From assembly GCA_937873715.1 (NCBI GenBank), contig CALMYJ010000026.1:46315-110314 (forward strand): 64,000 nt of DNA, read 5' to 3'. Positions 16,657 through 25,461 of the stretch are shown here, piece after piece. The position numbers and the translations under genes are program-made. The notes under the pieces are model-generated. The model did no database searches and was not told the origin of the DNA. It saw nothing but the letters and a program-made list of their open reading frames with translations. The stretch is from an uncultured Chitinophagaceae bacterium. Its GTDB lineage: Bacteria; Bacteroidota; Bacteroidia; Chitinophagales; Chitinophagaceae. Every line of letters begins with the position of its first letter. Position 1 is the first letter of the stretch.

Positions 16657-18129
16657 TTGAAGAAGATCCGGCAAAGAGTATTGCAGTGTTCAGCAGCTTT
16701 ACTGTTGTTATACATTGTATTGCTTATACCGGATAAAGAAGAGCAGCGTATTAAAAAGGTTGTAAATAGTTCCTTCCGTTGGAATAAAGATGCTTTGTGG
16801 CAGCAACTTGAAAATGATTTTAAACTTGCAAAACAACAGCCGCCATCAATGCTTGATACTGCTATTCAGGCGGCCTTTAACAAAGCTGAAATTGTATTTA
16901 AAGCTATTGATTTGCCAGAACTAACAGCTACGGACAACCGACTGGATACGGTGCTGCAACATTTCTTTTCGATGGCCTCATTAGTAGCTGCACAGCCGGC
17001 TTATACCGATAGCTTTTTACAATACTATGTACGGTTACGTAATACGGTTAAAACAAAAAGCCGGGAATGGGATATGCAGGATATTGCCGTTCGCAACCGC
17101 ATGTACAGTATGCTGTATGGTGCAAGGGCAGCAGTGGAAGAAGTATTGCTGCAGCAAGATACCGCTTCATTTAAGCCTGCACTTTTTTGCAAAAAAGAAC
17201 AATCAGTTACACCGGCTGCCAGCATATTGGGTATAACTGTACACAGCGGCGATTTACTGGTATCAAGGGGAGGGGCAGCAGTGTCGGCATTTATTGCCAG
17301 GGCCAATGATTACCCGGCCAATTTTTCGCATGTGGCACTGGTATATGTTGATGATAAAACAGGCCAGGCACAGGTAATTGAATCACATATTGAAAAAGGT
17401 GTGGCGGTTTCAACAATACAGGAATACGAAGCCGATAAAAAACTCCGCTTTATGGTGCTGCGGCCACGTGCCCATTTACCTGCCCTGCAGCAAAATCCTC
17501 TACTGCCGCATATTGCTGCAAAATTCGCATACGATGAAGCATTGAAGCGGCATATACCTTACGATTTCAAAATGAATTTTTACGATTCATCTGCTATGTT
17601 TTGTTCCGAAGTAGGCTCTTATGCGTATCGTAAAAACGGCTTACAGTTGTGGCAGGCCGTATCCACCATTTCATCGCAGGGCATGGTAAACTGGCTGCAT
17701 GCTTTTGGTGTTGAAAATTTTGTAACACAAATGCCCGGCGACCTGGAGTACGACCCACAGTTAAGTGTGGTAGCCGAATGGCGGGATCCACAAGCTTTGT
17801 ATAAAGATCATATTGATAATGCGGTTACAGATGCGTTGCTGGAGCAGGCAGATAAAGGCAAGGCTATCGAATACAACAGGTGGATGCTGCCGGTAGTACG
17901 TATGATAAAAGGCTGGTGCATACTTAAAAATTTGTTTGGCGGCGTGGGCATTATACCGGAGGGTATGAGTGCTACGCAGGCTTTAAAGAACCAGTCGTTT
18001 ACCGCAATGTTTAATGCATTACAAACCTGTACAACAATAGCGGCAAACCGCTTTATTACAACTAACGGTTACAAACCACCGTACTGGCAACTGGCAGCCC
18101 TGGCAGGTAAATGTGCTGTGGGTCAATAA
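16657..18129 (+). CDS. YiiX/YebB-like NlpC/P60-family cysteine hydrolase
   Basis: 490 residues from a TTG start (KKIRQRVLQ after it). No ATG precedes the hydrophobic segment at about residues 9-23, so TTG is the best start. That segment is a signal peptide or anchor, which puts the protein in the periplasm. The middle is helical. The catalytic part is the permuted papain-like fold seen in YiiX: GDLLVSRGG, the likely catalytic His in FSHVALVYVDD (about residue 224), VIESHIEKGV, and the likely catalytic Cys in AMFCSEVGSYAYRK (about residue 315). The substrate is unknown; relatives act on lipids, peptides or cell-wall components. It lies 23 bases after thrC, an unexplained partner for a biosynthetic operon. 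Confidence 0.8.
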   Translation: MKKIRQRVLQCSAALLLLYIVLLIPDKEEQRIKKVVNSSFRWNKDALWQQLENDFKLAKQQPPSMLDTAIQAAFNKAEIVFKAIDLPELTATDNRLDTVLQHFFSMASLVAAQPAYTDSFLQYYVRLRNTVKTKSREWDMQDIAVRNRMYSMLYGARAAVEEVLLQQDTASFKPALFCKKEQSVTPAASILGITVHSGDLLVSRGGAAVSAFIARANDYPANFSHVALVYVDDKTGQAQVIESHIEKGVAVSTIQEYEADKKLRFMVLRPRAHLPALQQNPLLPHIAAKFAYDEALKRHIPYDFKMNFYDSSAMFCSEVGSYAYRKNGLQLWQAVSTISSQGMVNWLHAFGVENFVTQMPGDLEYDPQLSVVAEWRDPQALYKDHIDNAVTDALLEQADKGKAIEYNRWMLPVVRMIKGWCILKNLFGGVGIIPEGMSATQALKNQSFTAMFNALQTCTTIAANRFITTNGYKPPYWQLAALAGKCAVGQ

Positions 18130-18273
18130 AAGTATTGTATCAGTGATATAAGAAAATACTTCATACTACCTGCCTTCATTCAACTTTTCTTTGTTCAAAA
18201 TACCTGCATCACCAATGCAAACAGGTAATAGTTTTATACCTTAAACTGGCTTTACATCACTAAACCCCAAAAA

Positions 18274-18735
18274 ATGAAACACAAAAAGGTACTTTCAGTA
18301 GAAGAATTAAAACAAAATTTTTCCCCGGCATATACCAGCAGCAATAAACCAGAATCCAGGCTTTCTTCGCCTAACCGGCTGGCCCTGTGGATTACGAACC
18401 TGGTAGGCAGCATCAATTTCTTTTTTATCATATTGCTGTGGACGCTAGTGTGGCTTGGCTGGAATACCCTGGCCCCTAAAACTTTCCGTTTCGACCCCTA
18501 TCCCGCCTTTGTATTATGGCTGTTTATCTCTAATATGATCCAGATATTCCTGATGCCATTGATTATGATTGGGCAAAATCTCCAGTCACGCCATGCCGAA
18601 AACAGGGCCGAAGAAGATTTTATGATCAACAAAAAAGCTGAAGCTGAAGTAGAAACCATTTTAAAACACCTCGAAAACCAAAATGAACTCATACTCGATA
18701 TCCTCAAACGGATTGAAAGATTGGAAAATAAATAA
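18274..18735 (+). CDS. DUF1003 domain-containing membrane protein
   Basis: 153 residues. Two membrane segments (about 36-60, LWITNLVGSINFFFIILLWTL, and 75-97, FVLWLFISNMIQIFLMPLIMI) are followed by GQNLQSRHAENRAEEDFMIN, a hallmark of DUF1003, and a charged coiled-coil tail (EAEVETILKHLENQNELILDILKRIERLE). The family is widespread in inner membranes and has no firm function. The gene is 144 bases after the cysteine-hydrolase gene and convergent with ftsK. Confidence 0.88.
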   Translation: MKHKKVLSVEELKQNFSPAYTSSNKPESRLSSPNRLALWITNLVGSINFFFIILLWTLVWLGWNTLAPKTFRFDPYPAFVLWLFISNMIQIFLMPLIMIGQNLQSRHAENRAEEDFMINKKAEAEVETILKHLENQNELILDILKRIERLENK

Positions 18736-18829
18736 CTAAACCCAGACCTGTTGGCAGGTTCCTCTCCCGGTTATTTTCAGGAATAGAATGACAGCTTTAT
18801 AACAGGCGGATTTTTCTTTGCAAAAAAAA

Positions 18830-21358
18830 TTACTGCTGGCTGCTCAGGTACATTTGCAGTTCGGCTTCGGTTTTTATAAGTACATCTCTTACTTTACTGC
18901 CCTGGTTGGGGCCTACAATACCGGCGGCTTCTAACTGATCCATCAGCCTGCCTGCACGGTTGTAACCCAATTTCATTTTGCGCTGTAATAGCGAAGTGCT
19001 GCCGCTCTGGCTCATTACAATTAATCTTGCTGCATCTTCAAACAGGGCATCCTTATCGTTAAGGTCAAAATCTTTTCCTTCCATTTCTTTTTCATCCACA
19101 TATTCCGGCAACATAAATGCCTGTGCATAGCCACGCTGGTCGCCAATAAAATCTGTAATCCTGTTTACTTCCGGGGTGTCTACAAAAGCGCATTGCAGCC
19201 TTACTATTTCGCCATTGTAGCTAATGAGCATATCTCCCTTACCAATCAGTTGTTCGGCACCACCGGTATCTAATATCGTTCGGCTATCTATTTTGCTACT
19301 CACCTTAAAGGCTATACGTGCCGGAAAGTTGGCTTTAATTGTGCCGGTAATAATATTCACACTCGGCCTTTGCGTTGCAATAATCAGGTGTATACCTACG
19401 GCACGGGCAAGCTGTGCCAAACGGGCAATAGGCATTTCCACTTCTTTACCGGCCGTCATAATCAGGTCGGCAAATTCATCTACCACCAGTACAATAAAAG
19501 GCAGGTATTGGTGCCCTTTTTCGGGATTAAGTTTGCGTGCCGCAAATTTTTCGTTGTATTCCCTGATGTTGCGGCACCCGGCTTCTTTCAGCAGGTCGTA
19601 GCGGTTATCCATTTCAATGCAAAGGGCATTAAGGGTATGCACTACTTTTTTGGTGTCGGTAATGATAGCATCTTCTTCGCCGGGCAGTTTTGCTAAAAAA
19701 TGTTTTTCAATAGCGGTATAAATACTCAGTTCTACTTTTTTGGGGTCTACTAATACAAACTTTAGCTGCGAAGGATGTTTTTTATACAGTAGTGAAACGA
19801 GTATGGCATTTAAGCCCACCGATTTACCCTGCCCGGTGGCACCAGCCATCAGCAGGTGCGGCATACTGGCCAGGTCAACAATAAAGTTTTCGTTGTCTAT
19901 TTTCTTCCCAATCGCTATAGGCAAAGAGTGGTTGTTGTTTTGAAATTTTTCCGATGCCAGCAGGGTTTTCATACTCACAATCGTTTTTTTAGCATTGGGT
20001 ACTTCAATGCCAATAGTGCCTTTGCCGGGTATTGGGGCAATAATGCGTATGCCCAGTGCGGCAAGGCTGAGGGCAATATCATCTTCAAGGTTTTTGATAC
20101 GGGAAATGCGTACACCTGCTGCAGGTATAATTTCGTACAGGGTAACGGTAGGGCCTACCGTAGCAAATATTTTTTGTATGCTGATGTCGTAATTCTTCAG
20201 CGTATTGATGATTTGGTTTTTGTTAGCTTCAAGTTCTTCAGCGTCCTGCACAATTTTTTCGCTGCCATGCGCTTCCAATAAATCAAGGCCGGGCTTGGTA
20301 TAATCTTTAAGGTCCAGTATAGGGTCGTATGCTGTATCTATGGTTTGCCGCTTTATTACAGCCGGGTTTTCTTCGGGTGCAACTTCGGGTACTGTTTTTA
20401 TTTCGAGTGCCAGCAGTGCGGCATCATCTTTTTTGGCGGGCTTGTGTACGGCAGGTTGTGGTTCATCAGGTATTGCCGGGGCAACAGGCCCGAGTGTGGG
20501 GTTAGGTATTGCTGTAACCACTTCTTCCTCCTCCCGTTCTGTGAGTTCAAATAAGGGAGTTGCTGACTCATCTGCGTCAAGTACCACCGGTTGCATGGCT
20601 GCATTTCCTTTTAAAAAATTTCCGGATAATGCTTCCTGTTGTGCAGTGACTGTTGTTGATACTGCAGTTGCTGTAGCATCAGTTGTAATTTCAGCAGGTG
20701 TTAGTTCCATGCTGTTGTCTGCAGGTACCAGTGTTTGTTTGGCAGGTAGTTTAAAAGCAGGATTAAAACGCCAGATGATATAACTTAATACTGCCACCAC
20801 CAGTACAGCCCAGGTACCGGTAAGGCCTATGCCCTGTATCATCCAGTCTTTTACCATATTACCCACATTGCCGCCCCAGCGAAACTGGCTGCCATTAAAG
20901 GCTACGGCAAAAAACACACTCAATATGGCCAGGCCAAGCAGCACATATTTAATATTGCGGCTGATAGAAAAAACTTTTTTGCCAAAAAATAAATTAACAC
21001 CGGTAACAAAAAAGAAGCTGCAGATAAAATAAGATGCGATACCAAAGCCCCGGTAAATGAATAAGTGTGATAAATAAGCCCCAAGGGTACCCAGCAGGTT
21101 GCTCACTTTATCTTCGCTTCCCCAAAAAAGAGCACTGCCGGTATTGAGTACTTTATCCTGGTCTTCTTCCCAGGTAAAAAGATAAGAACTGAAAGCGGTG
21201 AATAATAAAAATGCGATAAGCAGCAAAATGCTGCCGCTGATTTTATGGGTGCGTTCATCCTTCAGTAATTGCTTTACCTCTACTTTTTGTTCGGTTTCAT
21301 TTTTCAGCGTATCCTTTTCGGATAGCTTAGGTTTGGTGGTTTTCGCTTTCTTGCTCAT
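18830..21358 (-). CDS. ftsK: DNA translocase FtsK/SpoIIIE
   Basis: 842 residues from the ATG at 21358. A longer reading begins 12 codons upstream, but those residues (CTVLLLFIFAR) do not fit the family, whereas MSKKAKTTKPKLSEKD is a normal charged start. Four membrane segments lie in the first 200 residues, followed by a Pro/Glu/Ala-rich linker (about 210-350). The motor domain carries Walker A GATGQGKS and Walker B VLVVDEFADL. The C-terminal gamma winged helix (LLQRKMKLGYNRAGRLMDQL) reads the polar sequence signals. The protein pumps DNA at the division septum so that chromosome dimers can be resolved. It is last in a leftward group with aroK and the DUF423 gene. Confidence 0.97.
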   Translation of the reverse strand: MSKKAKTTKPKLSEKDTLKNETEQKVEVKQLLKDERTHKISGSILLLIAFLLFTAFSSYLFTWEEDQDKVLNTGSALFWGSEDKVSNLLGTLGAYLSHLFIYRGFGIASYFICSFFFVTGVNLFFGKKVFSISRNIKYVLLGLAILSVFFAVAFNGSQFRWGGNVGNMVKDWMIQGIGLTGTWAVLVVAVLSYIIWRFNPAFKLPAKQTLVPADNSMELTPAEITTDATATAVSTTVTAQQEALSGNFLKGNAAMQPVVLDADESATPLFELTEREEEEVVTAIPNPTLGPVAPAIPDEPQPAVHKPAKKDDAALLALEIKTVPEVAPEENPAVIKRQTIDTAYDPILDLKDYTKPGLDLLEAHGSEKIVQDAEELEANKNQIINTLKNYDISIQKIFATVGPTVTLYEIIPAAGVRISRIKNLEDDIALSLAALGIRIIAPIPGKGTIGIEVPNAKKTIVSMKTLLASEKFQNNNHSLPIAIGKKIDNENFIVDLASMPHLLMAGATGQGKSVGLNAILVSLLYKKHPSQLKFVLVDPKKVELSIYTAIEKHFLAKLPGEEDAIITDTKKVVHTLNALCIEMDNRYDLLKEAGCRNIREYNEKFAARKLNPEKGHQYLPFIVLVVDEFADLIMTAGKEVEMPIARLAQLARAVGIHLIIATQRPSVNIITGTIKANFPARIAFKVSSKIDSRTILDTGGAEQLIGKGDMLISYNGEIVRLQCAFVDTPEVNRITDFIGDQRGYAQAFMLPEYVDEKEMEGKDFDLNDKDALFEDAARLIVMSQSGSTSLLQRKMKLGYNRAGRLMDQLEAAGIVGPNQGSKVRDVLIKTEAELQMYLSSQQ

Positions 21359-21448
21359 CCGGGCAAAGATAAATAAAAGCAATACTGTACACACGGCGCA
21401 AAACAGCCATGATGTGTATATGTTAAAAAGAAAAAAGCTGCTGCAGGA

Positions 21449-21838
21449 TTACGTTTTTGCAACCACTGCGGCAGTCAGCAACAGCCAGCCGGCAATAAAG
21501 CATAAGCCGCCAACAGGTGTAATGGCCCCCATCCAGTACAGGTGCTTTAGTGCAGCATGTTTAAACCAGCACAGCAGGTAAAGGGAGCCGCTGAATAATA
21601 CGATTCCTGCAATGAATAAAATGCCGGCCCATACCGTGAGTTTGCCGGGAAAATACTGGTACAGTATACCGGCGGCCAGCAGTGCAAATACATGGTAAAA
21701 CTGGTAGCGTACTGCCGTTTCGAATATTTGTAAAGTTTCGGCCTGTACTATTTTTTTTAAGCCGTGTGCCGCAAAAGCGCCGAGTGCTACGGCTATTGCA
21801 CCGGTAATACCGGCAGCAGCGATAAATTGTTTATGCAT
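21449..21838 (-). CDS. DUF423 small membrane protein (YgdD-like)
   Basis: 129 residues with four predicted membrane segments. The DUF423 pattern is clear: IAAAGITGAIAVALGAFAAH followed by GLKKIVQAETLQIFETAVRYQFYHVFALLA, then YFPGKLTVWAGILFIAGIVLFSGSLYLL and the end GGLCFIAGWLLL. Function is unknown across the family. Its start overlaps the end of aroK by 8 bases, so the two are translationally coupled. Confidence 0.9.
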   Translation of the reverse strand: MHKQFIAAAGITGAIAVALGAFAAHGLKKIVQAETLQIFETAVRYQFYHVFALLAAGILYQYFPGKLTVWAGILFIAGIVLFSGSLYLLCWFKHAALKHLYWMGAITPVGGLCFIAGWLLLTAAVVAKT

Positions 21839-22358
21839 CGGGGAGTATTGACTGTAGCGACATTACATGGTTGGCAAAACTGTCTTCATGAATACGGGAG
21901 TTGGCCAGCACCACCCTTGCCTGGGTATAAAAGGGCTGGCGCTCTTTCAATTTTTTTTCGATAAAAAAAAGGAGTTCTGCCTGGTTGAGTTTGCTCAGCA
22001 GGGGGCGTTTTTCCCGTCCGGCACTGTTTAGCCGCCTTAAAATTTCATCGGGTGTGGATGTAATGTACACCGTAATGCCGTGTTTGTTCATCCATTCCAT
22101 ATTGTTGTGAAAACAGGGTGTGCCGCCACCACAGGCTACGATGGTGTCGTTTAAAAATATCCGGTTACGTAATATTTTGGCTTCTACTTCACGGAAATAA
22201 GTTTCGCCTTTGCTTTCAAAAATTTCGGTTACTGATTTTCTTTCGGCTATTTCAATTTGTTCATCAAGGTCAACAAAGGCAATTTTATGCTTCGCCGCCC
22301 AAATGCGGCCCCAGTGGGTTTTGCCACTGCCCATAAATCCAAGCAGGAAGTATATCAT
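21831..22358 (-). CDS. aroK: Shikimate kinase
   Basis: 175 residues, the normal size. The enzyme phosphorylates shikimate at the 3-hydroxyl with ATP in the aromatic amino-acid pathway. It shows Walker A GFMGSGKTHWG (about residues 8-18), the shikimate-binding VDLDEQIE with Asp, the ESKGETYFREVEAKIL motif with the Arg, the glycine motif VACGGGTPCF, and the lid region GREKRPLL with the conserved RPLL. Cytoplasmic. The 3' end overlaps the DUF423 gene by 8 bases. Confidence 0.96.
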   Translation of the reverse strand: MIYFLLGFMGSGKTHWGRIWAAKHKIAFVDLDEQIEIAERKSVTEIFESKGETYFREVEAKILRNRIFLNDTIVACGGGTPCFHNNMEWMNKHGITVYITSTPDEILRRLNSAGREKRPLLSKLNQAELLFFIEKKLKERQPFYTQARVVLANSRIHEDSFANHVMSLQSILPDA

Positions 22359-22471
22359 GGTCTAATACGGGGTTACCAGGTAAAATGTATTCTAAAGTAC
22401 AAAATAAACAGTTTACCTGTATAGTATTTACCGGTGGTTTAAAAAATAAACCGTGGCCAAAGGCAACCTGC

Positions 22472-23122
22472 TTATTTTTTACTTTTGAAATCACCACGCT
22501 TCCAGGCCTGTACAAATTGTGCCCAGGCAAAGGGGTTGAAGATATTTTGTGGCGGCAACTGGCCATTGTAATATGTTTTGGCTGCCTGCGTGCCTAAGTA
22601 TTTATTCGCCGCTTCACGGCCATCCCTGGGCAGGGAAGCCATTAATAGCCTGCGCTGGTGTTCGCTATTATTTTTTCGGGCAATCTCCAGGTCGTCATCG
22701 GGGATTTTGGTGTTAATAAAATCCCGTTCAAACTGCTCCCTCGTTGGCCGGGGTTTAATGATGGTGGCCGCCAGGTATACGGTATCGGTAACCATAAGTT
22801 GTATTACGCTAAACTGGTTGCCCTCCAGGTGATGCGGTACTTCTACCATCTTGGGCTTAAATCCCACGCTGGTAAATTCAATCACATCTCCTTTTAAAAC
22901 GGCTATGCTAAATACGCCCTGGTTGTTGGTGATGGTGCCCCTGTTTTGCCCTTTAACCACTACACTCACCGAGGGTAATGCCTGCAGGCTGTCTGCCGTC
23001 ATTACCACACCGTAAAGCTGTACCACCGAGTCTTTAAACGAACCGGTTTGCGCCTGGGCTATAACAAATGTGGGCAATGCTATCCCAAAAATCAATAATA
23101 AAAATTGTATATTTTTTTTCAT
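22472..23122 (-). CDS. Carboxypeptidase-regulatory-like (CarboxypepD_reg) secreted protein
   Basis: 216 residues. A signal peptide (about 1-22, ending VIAQ) precedes one CarboxypepD_reg-like beta domain (about 35-120: LYGVVMTADSLQALPSVSVV, then GTITNNQGVFSIAVLKGDVIEFTSVGFKP). This is the same domain that opens many TonB-dependent receptors. The rest (about 125-216) is a charged region without a known fold, ending FKSKK; no barrel follows. Such stand-alone proteins are common in Bacteroidota envelopes and their role is unknown. A full promoter lies upstream, divergent from mrp. Confidence 0.8.
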   Translation of the reverse strand: MKKNIQFLLLIFGIALPTFVIAQAQTGSFKDSVVQLYGVVMTADSLQALPSVSVVVKGQNRGTITNNQGVFSIAVLKGDVIEFTSVGFKPKMVEVPHHLEGNQFSVIQLMVTDTVYLAATIIKPRPTREQFERDFINTKIPDDDLEIARKNNSEHQRRLLMASLPRDGREAANKYLGTQAAKTYYNGQLPPQNIFNPFAWAQFVQAWKRGDFKSKK

Positions 23123-23180
23123 CCCTGTGGTCTTTCGGTCTTTTCCTGTATCGGCCGGTAAGCAAATTTTACTGAAAAAT

Positions 23181-23213
23181 CAAAAGTAATACATTCCCGG
23201 ATTTGTAAACAAA
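23181..23213 (-). promoter_or_regulatory. Promoter of the CarboxypepD_reg protein gene
   Basis: On the minus strand, TTTG at 23213-23210, a 21-base spacer and TACTTTTG at 23188-23181 match the Bacteroidota consensus TTTG-N19..21-TAnnTTTG. The gene's ATG is about 58 bases downstream. Confidence 0.6.
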
Positions 23214-23230
23214 GTAAGGTTATCAATGGT

Positions 23231-23238
23231 TAATTTTG
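23231..23238 (+). promoter_or_regulatory. -7 element upstream of mrp
   Basis: TAATTTTG is an exact TAnnTTTG match 88 bases before the mrp start. A TTTG occurs 25 bases upstream, longer than the usual 19-21, so the -33 element is doubtful. Confidence 0.4.
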
Positions 23239-23325
23239 CGGTTGATATACAGCTTTTTAACAATTAATTCGGCAGCTTGTTTGAAAAATTAAACAGCATA
23301 ACCGGTAAATATTTATAACTATTTT

Positions 23326-24420
23326 ATGATGACACAGGCAGATATACTTAAAGCTTTAAGTAATGTGCAGGAACCCGACCTGGGCAAAGACCTTGTAACA
23401 CTCAATATGGTAAAAGATATAGATATCAATGGCAACAAGGTATCTTTTACCATAGTGCTTACCACACCGGCCTGCCCCATGAAGGATATGATGATGAATG
23501 CCTGCATCAATGCGATAAAACTACTGGTAAATAAAGAAGCACAGGTTACGGTAAACTTTACCAGTAATACCAGCAGCAACCGCAGTGATGCTAAAACCTT
23601 ACTATCCGGAGTAAGAAATATTATTACCGTGGTAAGCGGTAAAGGCGGTGTGGGCAAAAGCACCGTATCGGCCAACCTGGCCCTTGCCCTGGCACAGGGC
23701 GGTGCCAAAGTGGGGCTGATGGATGCGGATATTTACGGGCCAAGCCAGCACATTATGTTTGGTATAAGAGGCGAAAGGCCATTGATGAAAGACGATGGTA
23801 GCGGCAAAGGAAAAATTTTACCGATAGAGCGATACGGCATCAAAGTAATGAGCATCGGGCTTTTGGTAGATGAAAAGCAGGCAGTGGTATGGCGTGGGCC
23901 AATGGTGAGCAGTGCCATCCGCCAGTTTGTAACCGAAGTAGACTGGGGCGAGCTGGATTATTTAATTATTGATATGCCACCCGGTACCGGCGATATACAC
24001 CTTACTATTATGCAAGGGGTGCCTGTAACCGGGGTGATTGTAGTAACCACGCCGCAACTTGTAGCCTTAGCCGATGCCAAAAAAGGTATTGCCATGTTTG
24101 CACAGGCGCAACTTAACGTGCCGGTAATTGGCCTGGTAGAAAATATGAGCTATTTTACCCCTGCCGAACTGCCCGGTAACAAGTACTATATTTTTGGCAA
24201 AAATGGGGGTAAAAACCTTTGTGATGAATTTGATATACCCTTCCTGGGGCAAATACCCATTGTGCAAACTATTTGCGAAGGCGGCGATAACGGCATACCG
24301 GTAATGATGAGCGACGATGCGATTACAAAAAAAGCTTTTATGGAATTTGCCGGTAATGCCGCAAGGGGTATTGCTATGAAAAATGCAGGGATAAAAAATG
24401 CCGAGGCGGTGATGGCATAA
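23326..24420 (+). CDS. mrp: Mrp/NBP35-family ATP-binding protein (Fe-S cluster carrier)
   Basis: 364 residues. An N-terminal DUF59/MIP18-like domain (about 1-85, LKALSNVQEPDLGKDLVTLN) is joined to a P-loop ATPase with VVSGKGGVGKSTVSANLALAL (about residues 103-123, deviant Walker A), MDADIYGPSQHIMFG, and YLIIDMPPGTGDIHLT. The family carries iron-sulfur clusters to target proteins. The CxxC pair that binds the bridging cluster in enteric Mrp is not present; the corresponding region reads VENMSYFTPAELPGNKYYIFG, which I recall as the usual Bacteroidota form. Cytoplasmic. The next gene follows after 16 bases. Confidence 0.93.
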   Translation: MMTQADILKALSNVQEPDLGKDLVTLNMVKDIDINGNKVSFTIVLTTPACPMKDMMMNACINAIKLLVNKEAQVTVNFTSNTSSNRSDAKTLLSGVRNIITVVSGKGGVGKSTVSANLALALAQGGAKVGLMDADIYGPSQHIMFGIRGERPLMKDDGSGKGKILPIERYGIKVMSIGLLVDEKQAVVWRGPMVSSAIRQFVTEVDWGELDYLIIDMPPGTGDIHLTIMQGVPVTGVIVVTTPQLVALADAKKGIAMFAQAQLNVPVIGLVENMSYFTPAELPGNKYYIFGKNGGKNLCDEFDIPFLGQIPIVQTICEGGDNGIPVMMSDDAITKKAFMEFAGNAARGIAMKNAGIKNAEAVMA

Positions 24421-24436
24421 TGTTTTTTAAACTGTA

Positions 24437-25396
24437 TTGCATCTTCAATTTTTTTTGTTGTACACTTCAACTCAATATCAACAACCTGCAAAGCGTTTTC
24501 TTCCCGGAAAGCGTTTTGTAGTTTTGGGCCTCATCATTATTTCAATGGCCTGCAGCATTATACCTACAGCACCTGCTAAATTTGATAAACAGGGTCACCG
24601 CGGCTGCCGGGGACTAATGCCCGAAAATACCATACCAGCCCTGCTGCATGCACTTGACCTTGGAGTTACTACACTGGAAATGGATGTAGTATTTACAGCA
24701 GACAGTGTGGCTATCTTATCTCATGAGCCATTTTTTAATCATGAAATAACCACACTGCCCAACGGTACTTACCTGGGCGAAGACAGGGAAAAGGTGTACA
24801 ATATTTTTAAAATGAGTTTTGCTCAAACGCAACAGTACGATGTTGGCCTGAAGCCACATCCCCGTTTTCCTCAACAGGAAAAAATACCTGCACACAAGCC
24901 CTCGCTTGAAGCTGTTTTTGATACTGTGCTTGCTTACCAGCAAAAGCATCAGCGGCCCTTTCCCTTTTTTAATATTGAAACCAAAACCCTGCCGCATACC
25001 GACAATGTTTTTCATCCTGCACCAGAAGTATTTGTTGACCGGCTCATGAAAGTGATCCGGGAAAAGAAAATGGAGCCCTGGGTAATGATACAGTCTTTTG
25101 ATGTGCGTACCCTTCAGTATTTACACCGTCAATACCCGGCCATACCGGCTGTATTGCTGGTGGAAGATTTTGATAAACGGGGTTTTGAGGCACACCTGCA
25201 ATGGCTGGGTTTTACACCAGCCGTGTACAGTCCGCACTATTCACTGGTAGATGCAGCGCTGATTGAAAAATGCCATAAGCTTAAAGTGAAGCTCATCCCC
25301 TGGACGGTGAATGACAAAGCCACTCTTGACAAATTAACCGTTATGGGTGTGGATGGTATTATTACCGATTATCCCAATTTATTTACTGCCCGATAA
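24437..25396 (+). CDS. Glycerophosphodiester phosphodiesterase family protein
   Basis: Up to 319 residues from a TTG at 24437. The start is uncertain because no ATG lies before the hydrophobic segment VVLGLIIISMACSII (about residues 28-42). That segment is probably a signal peptide, perhaps lipoprotein-like through the Cys. The TIM-barrel phosphodiesterase shows GHRGCRGLMPENTIPALLHA, TLEMDVVFTADSVAILSHEP with the metal-binding Glu and Asp and catalytic His, FFNIETK, WVMIQSFDVRTLQYL, and IPWTVND near the end. It hydrolyses glycerophosphodiesters to glycerol-3-phosphate and an alcohol, probably in the periplasm. It follows mrp by 16 bases, suggesting co-transcription. Confidence 0.88.
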   Translation: MHLQFFLLYTSTQYQQPAKRFLPGKRFVVLGLIIISMACSIIPTAPAKFDKQGHRGCRGLMPENTIPALLHALDLGVTTLEMDVVFTADSVAILSHEPFFNHEITTLPNGTYLGEDREKVYNIFKMSFAQTQQYDVGLKPHPRFPQQEKIPAHKPSLEAVFDTVLAYQQKHQRPFPFFNIETKTLPHTDNVFHPAPEVFVDRLMKVIREKKMEPWVMIQSFDVRTLQYLHRQYPAIPAVLLVEDFDKRGFEAHLQWLGFTPAVYSPHYSLVDAALIEKCHKLKVKLIPWTVNDKATLDKLTVMGVDGIITDYPNLFTAR

Positions 25397-25435
25397 TTTG
25401 CTGCAAACGCATGCTATTCCAGCAATTGTAATAAG

Positions 25436-25443
25436 TACATTTG
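25436..25443 (+). promoter_or_regulatory. -7 element upstream of the PaiB-like gene
   Basis: TACATTTG is an exact TAnnTTTG match 18 bases before the ATG at 25462. No TTG is found at the usual -33 distance, so support is partial. Confidence 0.4.
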
Positions 25444-25461
25444 TGGGGAATTCAGCAGGTT

